Source of the DNA: Prostheceraeus crozeri
Taxonomy: Eukaryota > Platyhelminthes > Polycladida > Euryleptidae
Direction: 5' to 3'
DNA: 64,000 nucleotides
Assembly (NCBI GenBank): GCA_907163375.1
Contig: CAJQUW010003421.1
Coordinates: 62,001 to 126,000, forward strand
Part shown: in pieces, positions 22,958 through 31,980 of the stretch
Position numbering within the stretch: position 1 is the first letter of the stretch
Layout of the letters: each line of letters opens with the position of its first letter
The notes under the pieces: model-generated
What the model was told of the DNA's origin: nothing
Seen by the model: only the letters and a program-made list of their open reading frames with translations
Database searches by the model: none
Program-made: the position numbers and the translations under genes

Positions 22958-23757
22958 ATAACTTGACTTCTTACACTAACATTGAATAAAAATGCAAGTG
23001 GAATTTATTTTGTTTTGATATGACAAATAACTTATGAAGCTGAATTCATTACACAAAGACTATAAATAACAAAGTGTATTTCAGAGTATTAGATTATCTG
23101 CTTGGGCAAAACTTGATGCTTCAGAAGTAGGATTTGATTGTACACCTAATATATCACATAAAAATGATATAATACGTATATAAAATACATGAAATAATAT
23201 ATCACATACCTAAATTATGTTAAAGACATATAAAACATGAATAGAATAAGTAAAAGATAATTTTAAAAAAGTCGTTTAAATTGAATGCAAACTGTTTTAA
23301 ATTAGATGCAAACTGTTTTAAATTGTATGCAAACTGTTTCAAATTGAATGCAAACTGTTTAAATTGAATGCAAAGTGTTTCAATTAGAACGCAAACTGTT
23401 TAAATTAGAACGAAAAAAGGAGTGTTACCCTCAGCAAAATGATAGCAATGATCGCTGGCCCCAGACAAGAGATTGTCGGCAGACTCAACAGCACCTGGGG
23501 CCTATTTCATAAAACTTTTATCAGCTATCAGTTGTCAGTTGACAGTTATCAGTTGTAAGTTATCAACTGATAGAATGTCAATTTCATAAACGAGTGATAG
23601 AAGTAACAGATAGCTGATAAAATGCTTGTCTGTTGCACGTCATTTGACCTATATTTGTGTCTGATTATGCAGCATCGTCGCTATGCAACCTTTGTCTGAT
23701 TGGCGATACAACAGACTTTTATAAGAAGTGCTTGGTCAAGAAAATTATTGTTGATGA

Positions 23758-24330
23758 ATGATATTGAACGTCATGTTATCCGCGGAACAGAAACTATTGC
23801 TTCTTAAAAAAATCCTGAGTCGCAACAACATATTATTCGGCAGCTACGATGACTTCGTTGAAGGAAAAAGGAAGAAGAAATTGGCTTGGGAGGAAATAAA
23901 ATCTGTTATGGAATCGAATGGCATCAAGAAAGAAAGTGAAGTTTGGAGAGACGTGGTGTGGAGGAATATTCGTGGATCAACCATGAAAAAGGTTGATAAC
24001 CGTCGACAAACCGGCAGCGATGGGGGTGTCGACAAGAAGTTGTCTGAAGCAGACGAAATGGTGCTTGCCATTATTGGTAGGGAGAGCCCAATCATGCAAG
24101 GTCTCCGAGTCACAGAGACTGAGGTTGTGGAACTTCAAGCGACCACCAGTGACAACGTTGTCTCCGCTGGACAGATCACGAAGTGTGTAGCAAAGAGAAA
24201 AACCGGAAAGAGAGCAGTTGAAGTGGAGAAAGATGAATTGTTATTGGAGCACTTGAGGCTAAAGAACAAGAAATTACGGCTCGAAATAAAGATCTTAAAG
24301 AGACAAGTGTCGGACTCCGATAGTGACTGA
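23758..24330 (+). CDS. Harbinger Myb/SANT-like DNA-binding protein
   Basis: This open frame of 190 aa shows the trihelix/SANT-type pattern near residues 30-90 (AWEEIKSVMESNG, EVWRDVVWRNIRG) and a basic, charged C-terminal helix (RLKNKKLRLEIKILKRQV). In Harbinger elements this partner protein brings the transposase to the nucleus and to the ends. The frame starts at an upstream ATG but ATG at 23764 is equally possible. It appears unbroken, unlike its transposase partner. Confidence 0.75.
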   Translation: MILNVMLSAEQKLLLLKKILSRNNILFGSYDDFVEGKRKKKLAWEEIKSVMESNGIKKESEVWRDVVWRNIRGSTMKKVDNRRQTGSDGGVDKKLSEADEMVLAIIGRESPIMQGLRVTETEVVELQATTSDNVVSAGQITKCVAKRKTGKRAVEVEKDELLLEHLRLKNKKLRLEIKILKRQVSDSDSD

Positions 24331-25104
24331 TCATTTGGAATTTTCATTTTCATTTTCATTGTTATAATAAATAATTTGTTATCAAATAGAGTGTTTTTGA
24401 CATGCTTCATCGAAATTGTCTTAGGAAATATAATTTGAGAAATTGTGCATTATAATGCTTCATAACAAAATTAGGAAACAAGAGTAGACCTACCTACTCG
24501 CAAGCATGAATTCTCCAACCTCCATCCGCACAACCCATTCAAGTTAGCAGTTATGAAGGCAGTTAAAAATTTTAATCGTTTGTTATATCTCTGAAACCTC
24601 ATAAGAATAATACAAATGAATTTCAGAATGAAAGTTATCTGGTACGAAATGCTGATTGTTATATCAGTGAAACCCCGTGCTATATCTGAGTTCTTGAATA
24701 AATACTTAATGAATTGAAAATCCAATTGGTTCAATTGTTGATGAATACTTTGTCATAATTCGTAATTATTTCAGGAGAATTCTCCTCGAAGCTCTCTCGT
24801 TTGAGTTTGTGTTTATTACGCAGACATTTTCATACAGCGTCGCAGAAAGAGGCACTAATTATGCTAGTATGCAAGCAGTTTAGCGCACCCCATCCAATAT
24901 TTATCATGTAATCCTATATTGAACCTTTTTTGTATTTTATTTGTATTAAAATTTTGCTCAAATACATGGACATCTTTTTGTGTTTTCCGTAAATTGCACA
25001 GTGCTAAACATAACTCTAAAAACCATCTCTTAATCGATGAACAAAGCAACTTGAATTCCAGTAATATACAGTATATTATATTGTTTTAAGGTCAAACGCT
25101 CAAG

Positions 25105-25767
25105 TCATGGTTGTCTGAAATTATCAACAAGTTGTCTTCTCCTCCCAGTTCTCTCTTGAAACTCGAGTCCACTCGAAAGCCATGTTTCAGCCGATGTTGA
25201 TGTCTGCTCTGAGATGGCATCCGTAGGATCCATTGAATCGCCTTTTGCGATACAGAAATTGTGTGTGAGAAGAGTGATTTCCTTGGCGATCCACAAACTG
25301 ATCCTCATGAAACGTCGGTCTTTCAATGTCGATCAGAGTTCCATCAACAACTCCACAGACTGAAGGCATGCCTGCAACTTCATAGAAGTCCTGTCTGACT
25401 TTATTACAGTCCGACGAGAATCGAACATATTCTTGGAACATATTGTCGTTTATAGCGGACGTGACTCTCTGAACGCAGCGACAAATTGTCGACTCTGACG
25501 GTCCGTGTGCATCCCTTAACACATGATAAAAGCTGTTGGTCGCAAAAATCGAATGCAGCTTAAGATTTGTTCCTTTGGGGAAAGAGCATGGTTCCTTTCT
25601 GTCTCATGCTTGAGGAGAGGACCGATAACTTCCTCTAATGCTTCGTAAGTACTCTCTTGTATTCTGAAACGCTGATGAAAGTCAAAGTCAGTGTCAAAAT
25701 GCTCTCTGTTCAAAAATATTCTCGGCCTGCGGTTTTTAAACTCCCCAATAATATCAAGCAAATTCAT
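25105..25767 (-). pseudogene. Harbinger (HARBI1-type) transposase, frameshifted and internally deleted
   Basis: Three successive minus frames keep the N-terminal part (FDFHQRFRIQESTYEALEEV, SPKEQILSCIRFL), the Cys-containing helix (STICRCVQRV) and the first catalytic Asp (MPSVCGVVDGTLIDI). They then jump to a typical C-terminal tail (RRRQLVDNF). The region that should carry the second Asp and the Glu is missing. About 220 codons remain compared with the usual 350-450. The element could only move with a transposase supplied elsewhere. Confidence 0.85.
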
Positions 25768-26126
25768 TTTATCATGCGTCTGTGACTGACGAAATTCTAC
25801 TCGCTTTTATCAGTGAAATTTAACAGTTGTCAGTCGATTCAATGTTTATGAAATTGACATTTTCATCAATTGATAGAAGATTAACACAACAGTCATGTGA
25901 TTTATCAGTACCGTTTCTTGATCTCACCTACTTTCGCAGGGAATTCTATTTTAGCGTTCCGTCAGTGATTGTTTATGAAAGAGAGATCTATCAGTTCGGT
26001 TTTATCAGAATGATATCAACGATTTTGTCAGTTCATAGATATTGAACTGCCTCCGTTGTTTTATGAAATAGGTTACTGATTTATCAGTTGATTTTATCAG
26101 TTATCAGTGTTTTATGAAATAGGCCC

Positions 26127-27153
26127 CTGTTGACAAACGATAGCATTATTCACACAGTCTTGTCAGATGCCAGCTGCCGCTGCTATGAACCTTGTCCGAT
26201 AAATGGATCGAAAAGATTTCGCAGTCAAGTCAAACCACAGAATGTCACGCTCAGTCGCCTCACACGCTGAATAATCAATATTGATTGATCAATGAGGTTT
26301 TTAATCCAGGGATTAGTTAACCAGGATTCCGGGATTCGCTAACATCTGTTTTTAGGCAATTAAGCTGTAAGTAGTAAGCAAAACTCCACCACTGGACCGC
26401 GCAGGATGGCCGCCATCGAAAAATAGTCGCTGACGTCCCCCCCTCTGGAACGACAGAGTGTCGTGGGGGTCTTGGGCGACCGCCAGGTTGTCTTGAGGCT
26501 ATAGTGTGTGTTGTTTTTCGTGCAATCTGATGACTGTTGGGTTGTAAAATGGGATGTTTCGAGTGGAAGCAGTGCTCGGATGTGAAAACGGAGGCCAGAT
26601 TTGGATTCAGCGTGAAATTCTGCATCTGTATGGTGAGTTTCAAGTCAATCGGAGAGAAAAAATTTTCAACATTTTTCGAAAAAACGACAGAGTTAGAATT
26701 TTGGACGTTTTGGGCTGTAGCGCCAAAACGAGGCATCGGATGGGAAAACGGAGGCCAGATTCGGATTCAGCGTGAAATTCTGCATCTGTATGGTGAATTT
26801 GAAAGCAATCGGAGAGAAAAAATTTTCGCTGACGTCCCCCCCCTCGGGAGAGCTAGCTTCGATCTTGGCTTCCAGTGGACGGATTTTGTCGTGCAATAGC
26901 TTGTTTGAAAGCTAAGAGTGAGACAAATTCACTGAAAGAAACGGCTTGTTCATATCTGTCTTCGTTTAGATGTGAGACGCCATTTAAGATTTTGGGAGAT
27001 TGGCGAAAAACGACAGAGTTAGAATTTTGGACGTTTTGGGCTCTGGCGTCAAAACGAAGCATCGGATTGGAAAACGGATTTCAGATTTGGAATCAGCGTG
27101 AAATTCTGCATCTGTATGGTGAGTTTCAAGTCAATCGGAGAGAAAAAATTTTC
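26127..27153. repeat. Polinton left terminal inverted repeat
   Basis: With 23490-23497 this makes a TIR of about 1.03 kb. It matches the reverse complement of 48310-49096 joined to 57308-57557. Sequence near 26400-26900 contains internally repeated blocks with GAGAGAAAAAATTTTC and AACGACAGAGTTAGAATTTT. The open frames in it are repeat products, not genes. Confidence 0.9.
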
Positions 27154-27715
27154 GCTGACGTGCACCCCTACGCCAAACTTCCAATTTTGTTTCTAGTGGA
27201 TGGATTTTGTCGTGCAATAGCTCGTTTGAAAGCTAAGAGTGAGACAAATTCACTGAAAGAAACGGCTTGTTCATATCTGTCTTCGTTTAGATGTGAGACG
27301 CCATTTAAGATTTTGGGAGATTGGCGAAAAACGACAGAGTTAGAATTTTGGACGTTTTGGGCTGTAGCGCCAAAACGAGGCATCGGATGGGAAAACGGAG
27401 GCCAGATTCGGATTCAGCGTGAAATTCTGCATCTGTATGGTGAATTTGAAAGCAATCGGAGAGAAAAAATTTTCGCTGACGTCTACCCCTACGCCAAACT
27501 TCCAATTTTGTTTCTAGTGGATGGATTTTGTCGTGCAATAGCTCGTTTGAAAGCTAAGAGTGAGACAAATTCACTGAAAGAAACGGCTTGTTCATATCTG
27601 TCTTCGTTTAGATGTGAGACGCCATTTGAGATTTTGGGAGATTGGCGAAAAACGACAGAGTTAGAATTTCCCAAGAAACAGCTCCAGCGGGCGAATGAAG
27701 GCTCGGATTGGTAAA
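26861..27715. repeat. About 320-bp tandem repeat spanning the inner TIR edge
   Basis: Blocks starting near 26861, 27181 and 27502 repeat the order TGGATTTTGTCGTGCAATAG, GCTAAGAGTGAGACAAATTC, TGGACGTTTTGGGCT and GTGAAATTCTGCATCTGTATGG. The right TIR has about one copy, so the two ends differ in copy number. Confidence 0.85.
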
Positions 27716-27791
27716 CGGAGGCCAGATTTGGAATCAGCTTGATGTTATTGTCCAATGAGGATCATCATCCAATGACAATCAAGCATTTCTA

Positions 27792-27799
27792 TATAAATA
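27792..27799 (+). promoter_or_regulatory. TATA box of the left gene
   Basis: TATAAATA lies about 95 nt upstream of the first ATG in otherwise non-coding DNA just inside the TIR. A plausible start region (GAGAATCATTCC) lies about 30 nt downstream, with a CT-rich leader (CTCTCTCTCTATTC) before the ATG. Confidence 0.6.
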
Positions 27800-27893
27800 G
27801 CGAGCCTTCCACAGTGAGAATCATTCCATCATTGAATCACACGAGTGACGGACGCACATTTTCTCTCTCTCTCTATTCTATTATCCAACTAAA

Positions 27894-28668
27894 ATGGTAA
27901 GTCGCTACTTTCCTCCCTCTCCTCCCTTGAACGTAAACTTAATACAATCTTTTTCATTTTCAGGCATCTACTCCATCTGCTGCACTAGTAGGACAAAATG
28001 GCGGTCAAACGTTACAAGGTTCGCTACGATCAGATCATCTACAACTGAGGCCAGTGGAAGAAACAACCAAGGTACATAATCCTACACCGCTATAGCGTAA
28101 ATTTAAACAAGTCTTGCGTTATGACGATCATGGCGTAGTACTCCAAACGGGAATGCTCCCTTCCACGGATGTCAAGATAATGCACAATCAGTATGGGGAC
28201 TACATACTGATTCCCTTGAGTCCGTACATTCGCCGCCAACTTGATATGATTGAGGAGTACGTGACATTAAATATGGACATTCCTACTACTCTTGCTCAAG
28301 AGTGGAAGGCGAGAGATGACAAGGATACTCCCTATAGAAAGATTTGGGATGGTAATCACATTTGCCTACCATTATCACATTGGTGTACTTACTATAAGAA
28401 GGAGGGAGATCATTCAGTACCCATCAGATGTGATGAGCTCGGAGAAGGTACTTGGGATATCCTTTTCAAAGTGAATGGGCTATATTATGGTCGGCACAAG
28501 GATAATAAAATAGCCTCTCTCTCCATGCATATGGAATCCATCCTATATATTCTAAAACCACCCAATGTGGACGACATAATTGATCAAATCCTTAACAGCA
28601 GTGGTACGAAGCGCAAGTCGGAGAAGAATGCTGCCTCAAAACGCAAATCAAAGAAGGAGAATTACTAG
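27894..28668 (+). pseudogene. Spliced left-end Polinton gene, function unknown
   Basis: The start codon (27894-27896) directly abuts a splice donor (GTAAGT). A 67-bp intron ends TTTTCATTTTCAG at 27963, and exon 2 opens in frame as ASTPSAALVGQNGGQ. It runs to 28668 except for an in-frame TAG at 28093-28095. The body (about 190 codons) includes GTWDILFKVNGLYYGRHKDN and ends in a basic Lys-rich tail (SKRKSKKENY), suggesting nucleic-acid binding. I do not recognise a family. The placement next to the TIR and a TATA box suggests an early gene. Confidence 0.65.
27897..27963 (+). other. 67-bp leader intron of the left gene
   Basis: GTAAGT donor and TTTTCATTTTCAG acceptor, immediately after the ATG. 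It has the same length as, and resembles, the PolB leader intron at 43828-43894 (shared CTCCCT, AACGT, TAATA and ATCTT in register). Confidence 0.7.
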
Positions 28669-28702
28669 TCCTTTCCTAACTCTACCCTATGACAATTCGC
28701 TT

Positions 28703-28828
28703 ATGTGCTTTGAGTGTCGTAGATGTGGTCTTATTAGATACATTTTACTTCTTCGTTGCCATCATATCATTTGTGTATTTTGTCGTGAAAAGCATCGATG
28801 TAATTCTTCATTTTGTAATATGTTATAG
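28703..28828 (+). CDS. Small Cys/His-rich RING-like protein
   Basis: The 41-aa frame from the ATG at 28703 reads MCFECRRCGLIRY, then LLRCHHIICVFC and later Cys residues. The CxxC...CxHxxCxxC spacing resembles half of a RING finger. A second, longer RING-like protein lies at 29909-30232. It follows the left gene by 34 nt. It could be a real small protein or a remnant of a longer one. Confidence 0.4.
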   Translation: MCFECRRCGLIRYILLLRCHHIICVFCREKHRCNSSFCNML

Positions 28829-28862
28829 AACGTTTCCTTAGATGTGTAAATTTCCGTTTTAG

Positions 28863-29411
28863 GCTTCTATCATCATTTTTATGGATTGTGAGGGTGAACC
28901 TGTACAGGAGCTCAGTGCTATTGCTATGAACAATTGGACATATCAGATTGTTAGTGTCTATCATCAACATGCCAACTGCGATCCCAATGTTGATCAATGG
29001 GCGAGAAAACACATTCATGGACTTAATCTGAAATATTTGCAAGACTATGGCTTTTCTTGTGAGAGTGCTCTTCTTATTGACTTTAAACGATGGTTAGCTG
29101 CTTTCAATGTTATACGCATCTTTTGTAATAATCCTGGTAAGGAGAGGAAAGTATTTCCCAATCTAATCATTGATGACATTTTGCTCCCACCTTGGGATAG
29201 TAGAGTGAATCAACATTATCATGAAGTCACGAAACGTTTTAAGGATTTGTGTGTTCCTATTTTGTCTGTTCGTTGTAGTAGCTACGTTCATAACCAATGC
29301 TTCTTTCCTCCTTACCTCAACACTGCTAAAGTCCTGTATGGTCATCATTGCTCGCTGTATGATAGTTACCACCTGTATCTATTTTATCTCTTTCAAACCA
29401 TTGATTTATAA
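28863..29411 (+). CDS. DEDDh exonuclease-like protein
   Basis: From 28863 the frame reads ASIIIFMDCEGEPVQELSAI, matching an Exo I motif (Asp and Glu in D-x-E context). A CNN block near residue 80 could be Exo II, and HHCSLYDSYHLYLF near the end matches the Exo III H...D pattern. Such proteins are 3'-5' exonucleases used in repair or replication; PolB has its own, separate exonuclease domain. The first ATG is at 28881. However, TTTCCGTTTTAG just before 28863 is a good splice acceptor, and joining to the ATG-only leader exon gives the same M-A-S start as the left gene. No break is seen. The catalytic assignment is by motif only. Confidence 0.5.
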   Translation, partial: ASIIIFMDCEGEPVQELSAIAMNNWTYQIVSVYHQHANCDPNVDQWARKHIHGLNLKYLQDYGFSCESALLIDFKRWLAAFNVIRIFCNNPGKERKVFPNLIIDDILLPPWDSRVNQHYHEVTKRFKDLCVPILSVRCSSYVHNQCFFPPYLNTAKVLYGHHCSLYDSYHLYLFYLFQTIDL

Positions 29412-29433
29412 TGCATGCTTGTTACTATTATTC

Positions 29434-29439
29434 AATAAA
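29434..29439 (+). terminator. Poly(A) signal after the left gene group
   Basis: AATAAA lies 23 nt after the stop of the exonuclease-like gene and before the next frame, marking the likely 3' end of the left transcription unit. Confidence 0.55.
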
Positions 29440-29495
29440 TGTTACTATGAGAAGAGTTGTTTTCATGCAATGGATGGGTTAGATAAAGGGCGATC

Positions 29496-29906
29496 ATGTC
29501 TTTCTCAAACGACTGCGGAACATTACATTTTCATAGGCAAAGTTTAAAAGGAGCTGTTCAAGATTATGTGATAAGTTTTCATAAAGATGAGACCGACATC
29601 GAAGCAGTGGTCGATGATGCTAGCACTCTATTTCTAGAGTTAATGAATACATTCTCTGATAGCATTATCATGGCGCGATTAGTTGCGAAAACTAAGTTTA
29701 GTCATTTTGGAAAGGAAGAGGTGGAAAGTCGCTCTTTCCATTTTGCTTCTTATTCAATGGAAGTGGTAGATCACCCCGAAGAATTTTTTAAAAGACATAT
29801 GATAAAAATTGCTGAACGTCTTAACGCATTTAACCATCATGGTAGCAGTCTAGTGATTGAAGCGATTTCAGATATTCACATTCAACTTTCCATAAAGAAA
29901 AATTGA
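29496..29906 (+). CDS. Polinton conserved protein resembling a PolB-associated domain
   Basis: This intact 136-aa frame contains FHFASYSMEVVDHPEEFF, IAERLNAFNHHGSSLVIEAI and a C-terminal IHIQLS strand. The SGS/SxLVIEAI-D-I pattern resembles the helical and beta module seen at the N-terminus of, or separately from, protein-primed polymerases in Maverick elements. It may be a replication accessory protein. The following gene begins 2 nt after its stop, suggesting co-expression. Confidence 0.45.
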   Translation: MSFSNDCGTLHFHRQSLKGAVQDYVISFHKDETDIEAVVDDASTLFLELMNTFSDSIIMARLVAKTKFSHFGKEEVESRSFHFASYSMEVVDHPEEFFKRHMIKIAERLNAFNHHGSSLVIEAISDIHIQLSIKKN

Positions 29907-29908
29907 AA

Positions 29909-30232
29909 ATGCAGTGGTACTTGATTGTAGCACAACTGGTTTTCGAGCTGTGTCTGCTCACTCTCGAAGTATATTCCTTCTGCACATGCGTCTATTATTT
30001 AGAAAAGGCTAGCAAATTCATATCTTCAAGAAGACTTGCTATAGACATCAGTAACGGTGAAACTATGTGTTGTGATGTATGTAAGCGAAAGGATGGAAAT
30101 GAAAAGCGCATCTTCAAGAGATGTAAGCATGCTTCTTGTCAACGCTGCTTCATACGTAATTGCATTCAACTTTGCAAATGTAACCACTGTGATATTGCTC
30201 ATTTCGAGTGTCACTTATGCCGCAATAGTTAG
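29909..30232 (+). CDS. Membrane-anchored RING-like protein
   Basis: From the ATG at 29909 a hydrophobic segment (YLIVAQLVFELCLLTLEVYSF) is followed by a RING-like C3HC4-type array: CCDVCKRKD, FKRCKHASCQRCF, CKCNHC and CHLC. The design resembles viral transmembrane RING ubiquitin ligases that act on host membrane proteins or on budding. Whether the zinc ligands form a true RING is uncertain. The gene is unbroken. Confidence 0.55.
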   Translation: MQWYLIVAQLVFELCLLTLEVYSFCTCVYYLEKASKFISSRRLAIDISNGETMCCDVCKRKDGNEKRIFKRCKHASCQRCFIRNCIQLCKCNHCDIAHFECHLCRNS

Positions 30233-30237
30233 TACCT

Positions 30238-30246
30238 ATGCAAATG
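30238..30246 (+). promoter_or_regulatory. TATGCAAA-type motif before the core-protein gene
   Basis: ATGCAAATG lies 6 nt after the preceding stop. It is 53 nt before the ATG at 30300, a gap that includes a 15-bp tandem duplication. Confidence 0.5.
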
Positions 30247-30299
30247 TGGTAAATATAGGTTTTAGCAAAGACTAACACGGAAAATGGCTAACACGGAAA

Positions 30300-30641
30300 A
30301 TGACGAAACGTAAAAGTCAAAAGTTTTCTTCAGCCATTCAAGCTCTCCGACGAATGAAAGCAAATCAGCGATACAATGCTATACGACATGCTAACGATAA
30401 ATTCATTTGTGAAATTATTTCTCATGTGAGGAAGTTGAGGACGAAGAAATTAGCGCCAAAACAACGAAAGTTACTTAAGCGATATGCCACAAAATTGCGT
30501 TTCATCTCCAATCCTAAAGTCACCCTTCAAAGAAAGAGGAAAACTCTAACACAAAAGGGTGGTTTCCTTTCAGCAATACGTCCAATGTTAGCTCCTGTCG
30601 TGGGTAACCTATTGGGTAATATCTTTGGCTCTAAGCGTTAA
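30300..30641 (+). CDS. Basic core-like Polinton protein
   Basis: This 113-aa, strongly basic protein has a helical N-terminus (SSAIQALRRMKANQRYNAIR), a Lys/Arg-rich centre (KLAPKQRKLLKRYA, QRKRKTLTQKGG) and a hydrophobic Gly-rich end (PVVGNLLGNIFG). The same basic-then-QKGGFL layout recurs in Mavericks and adintoviruses and is thought to be a virion or DNA-condensing component. The frame is unbroken. The exact family function is not established by sequence here. Confidence 0.6.
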   Translation: MTKRKSQKFSSAIQALRRMKANQRYNAIRHANDKFICEIISHVRKLRTKKLAPKQRKLLKRYATKLRFISNPKVTLQRKRKTLTQKGGFLSAIRPMLAPVVGNLLGNIFGSKR

Positions 30642-30643
30642 TT

Positions 30644-30652
30644 ATGCAAATG
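30644..30652 (+). promoter_or_regulatory. TATGCAAA-type motif before the ATPase gene
   Basis: ATGCAAATG (preceded by T) begins 2 nt after the stop of the core-like gene and ends 20 nt before the ATPase ATG at 30673. Confidence 0.55.
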
Positions 30653-30672
30653 TTGAATCTCAAAGTATTAAA

Positions 30673-31290
30673 ATGGATTTCAGACTTCAATGCGATAAAG
30701 TTCTGACTGTATCAGGTCCATCTCATGCAGGTAAAACTGTTTTCACGCTGAATTTATTGGATAAAAGAAGGGAGTTGTTTAAGGAACCTATCAATCGAGT
30801 GATTTGGTGTTATGGTATTTATCAACCGTCGCTGTTTCAGGAATTGCAAAGTCGCAACTTTATTCGACATGAAGGAATTATTGCAGTGGATAAACTTCAG
30901 TCTAATGATGTTGTTGTATTGGATGATTTATTAAAAGAAAGTAAGAATTCTAAAGATGTTACAGATATGTTCACTCGCGCAGCACATCATAAAAGGTGCT
31001 TTATCATCTATATCACACAAAATTTGTTTCCTGATGGAAAAGAAGCTCGTACACGAAACCTGAATACACACTATTATGCTATTTTCAGGAATCCGCGAGA
31101 CAAAAGTTAATTTGAAATTTTAGCTCTACAAGTTGCACCCAGAGAATCAAAAGCCTTAATTGAAATTTTTCAAGCAGCTACTGAAAAACCATACGGTTAC
31201 TTATTCATTGACTTTACACAAGAGTGTCCGGAAGAATTTAGATTTCGAAGTGATATTTTGAAAACTCCCATGATTATCTACAAACTATGA
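30673..31290 (+). pseudogene. ATP: FtsK/HerA (A32)-type genome-packaging ATPase
   Basis: Walker A is VSGPSHAGKTVF and Walker B is VVVLDDLL, followed by a sensor-like IIYITQN block. This is the packaging ATPase that drives DNA into capsids in Polintons and related viruses. I place the start at the ATG at 30673, just before the first beta strand (DFRLQC). An in-frame TAA at 31108-31110 interrupts the frame, which otherwise continues to 31290. Total length of about 205 codons is usual. The stop overlaps the next start as ATGA. Confidence 0.9.
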
Positions 31291-31979
31291 GTTCTTATTC
31301 TCGCATGATTGTTATTCCTCAGGATGAATATGTACAATTGACTGCCATGCAGCAAGTAAAGCAACCTCTTGCAAATCAAATGTATAGGAAAGAAATAGAT
31401 TATCAGCAAAATGTTCACATCAAAGATCCACATCGTGCTGTATTATTACAATCGGAAACTGTTGAGCAATTGAAAAACTTGAAGAATAAGATGCGTGACT
31501 CTGTATCGACTGCTACACCTTTAGCATCTCGCGCACATGCCATATCTCTTTTCAACAGTATCGAACCCCATCTCAATGTAAATGATAGAGGAGAAATCAT
31601 TACAGATGAAAATAAAGTGATTGATGCTTCACGTTATGAAGACTTGATTCAGTATGCGACACGTAGAAAGCGCCGTCAGGGCTATGTTCCACCTGGTTGG
31701 TCATACTTTCTTAAACTATTGAAAAAGCATAATGTACCAAAATTTGCTTTGAATAATGAGACATTGAAAGAACTTGATTCAACAGTGGCTACTGCTCCAA
31801 TGCTTCAGACGATGAAAATGCCAACAAATTGGTTTAAGACGTCACCTGCTACATCCCCTCCCACACTCACTAAGCAAACAAGAGGAAGAACTCGACGTAG
31901 ATCTACGCCACCACTAAAACTAGTAAAAGGAAAACGTAAAACAGCTCCTCCCAGGAAATACATGTTCTCAGACTATTAA
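31287..31979 (+). CDS. Conserved Polinton protein of unknown function (PX/PY-like)
   Basis: This intact 230-aa frame starts within the ATGA shared with the ATPase stop. It has a charged helical N-terminus, a central VPPGWSYFLKLLKKHNVPK block that recurs in Polinton proteins, and a very basic disordered tail (RGRTRRRST, KGKRKTAPPRKY). The tail suggests contact with DNA or capsid interior. Position between packaging ATPase and integrase matches other Polintons. Confidence 0.6.
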   Translation: MSSYSRMIVIPQDEYVQLTAMQQVKQPLANQMYRKEIDYQQNVHIKDPHRAVLLQSETVEQLKNLKNKMRDSVSTATPLASRAHAISLFNSIEPHLNVNDRGEIITDENKVIDASRYEDLIQYATRRKRRQGYVPPGWSYFLKLLKKHNVPKFALNNETLKELDSTVATAPMLQTMKMPTNWFKTSPATSPPTLTKQTRGRTRRRSTPPLKLVKGKRKTAPPRKYMFSDY

Positions 31980-31980
31980 T

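Larger units (their letters stand above)
21008..23425 (+). mobile_element. Tc1/IS630-type transposon with about 650-bp TIRs
   Basis: The outer ends share CCTTTTTTCGTTCTAATT in inverted orientation. TA dinucleotides at 21006-21007 and 23426-23427 fit a TA target duplication. The inverted repeats run from about 21008 to 21656 and from 22780 to 23425. They include the last 60 codons of the transposase, so an inverted copy of the gene end sits in the left arm. The element encodes one transposase. Confidence 0.8.
23498..26126. mobile_element. PIF/Harbinger transposon inserted at the Polinton tip
   Basis: Perfect 18-bp TIRs (GGGCCTATTTCATAAAAC) are flanked by CTG on both sides (23495-23497 and 26127-26129), the 3-bp duplication typical of Harbinger. 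The uninterrupted right Polinton end shows the empty site AGCACCTGTTGAC. Iterated TTATCAGTT-type motifs fill the subterminal regions. It carries a Myb/SANT-like gene and a transposase, transcribed towards each other. Confidence 0.93.

Noticed and set aside
26317..27755. Many 60-280-aa frames in the Polinton TIR
   Set aside because: They are frames through 320-bp tandem repeats and recur in the opposite TIR and at 0.5-0.9 kb; no coding signature.
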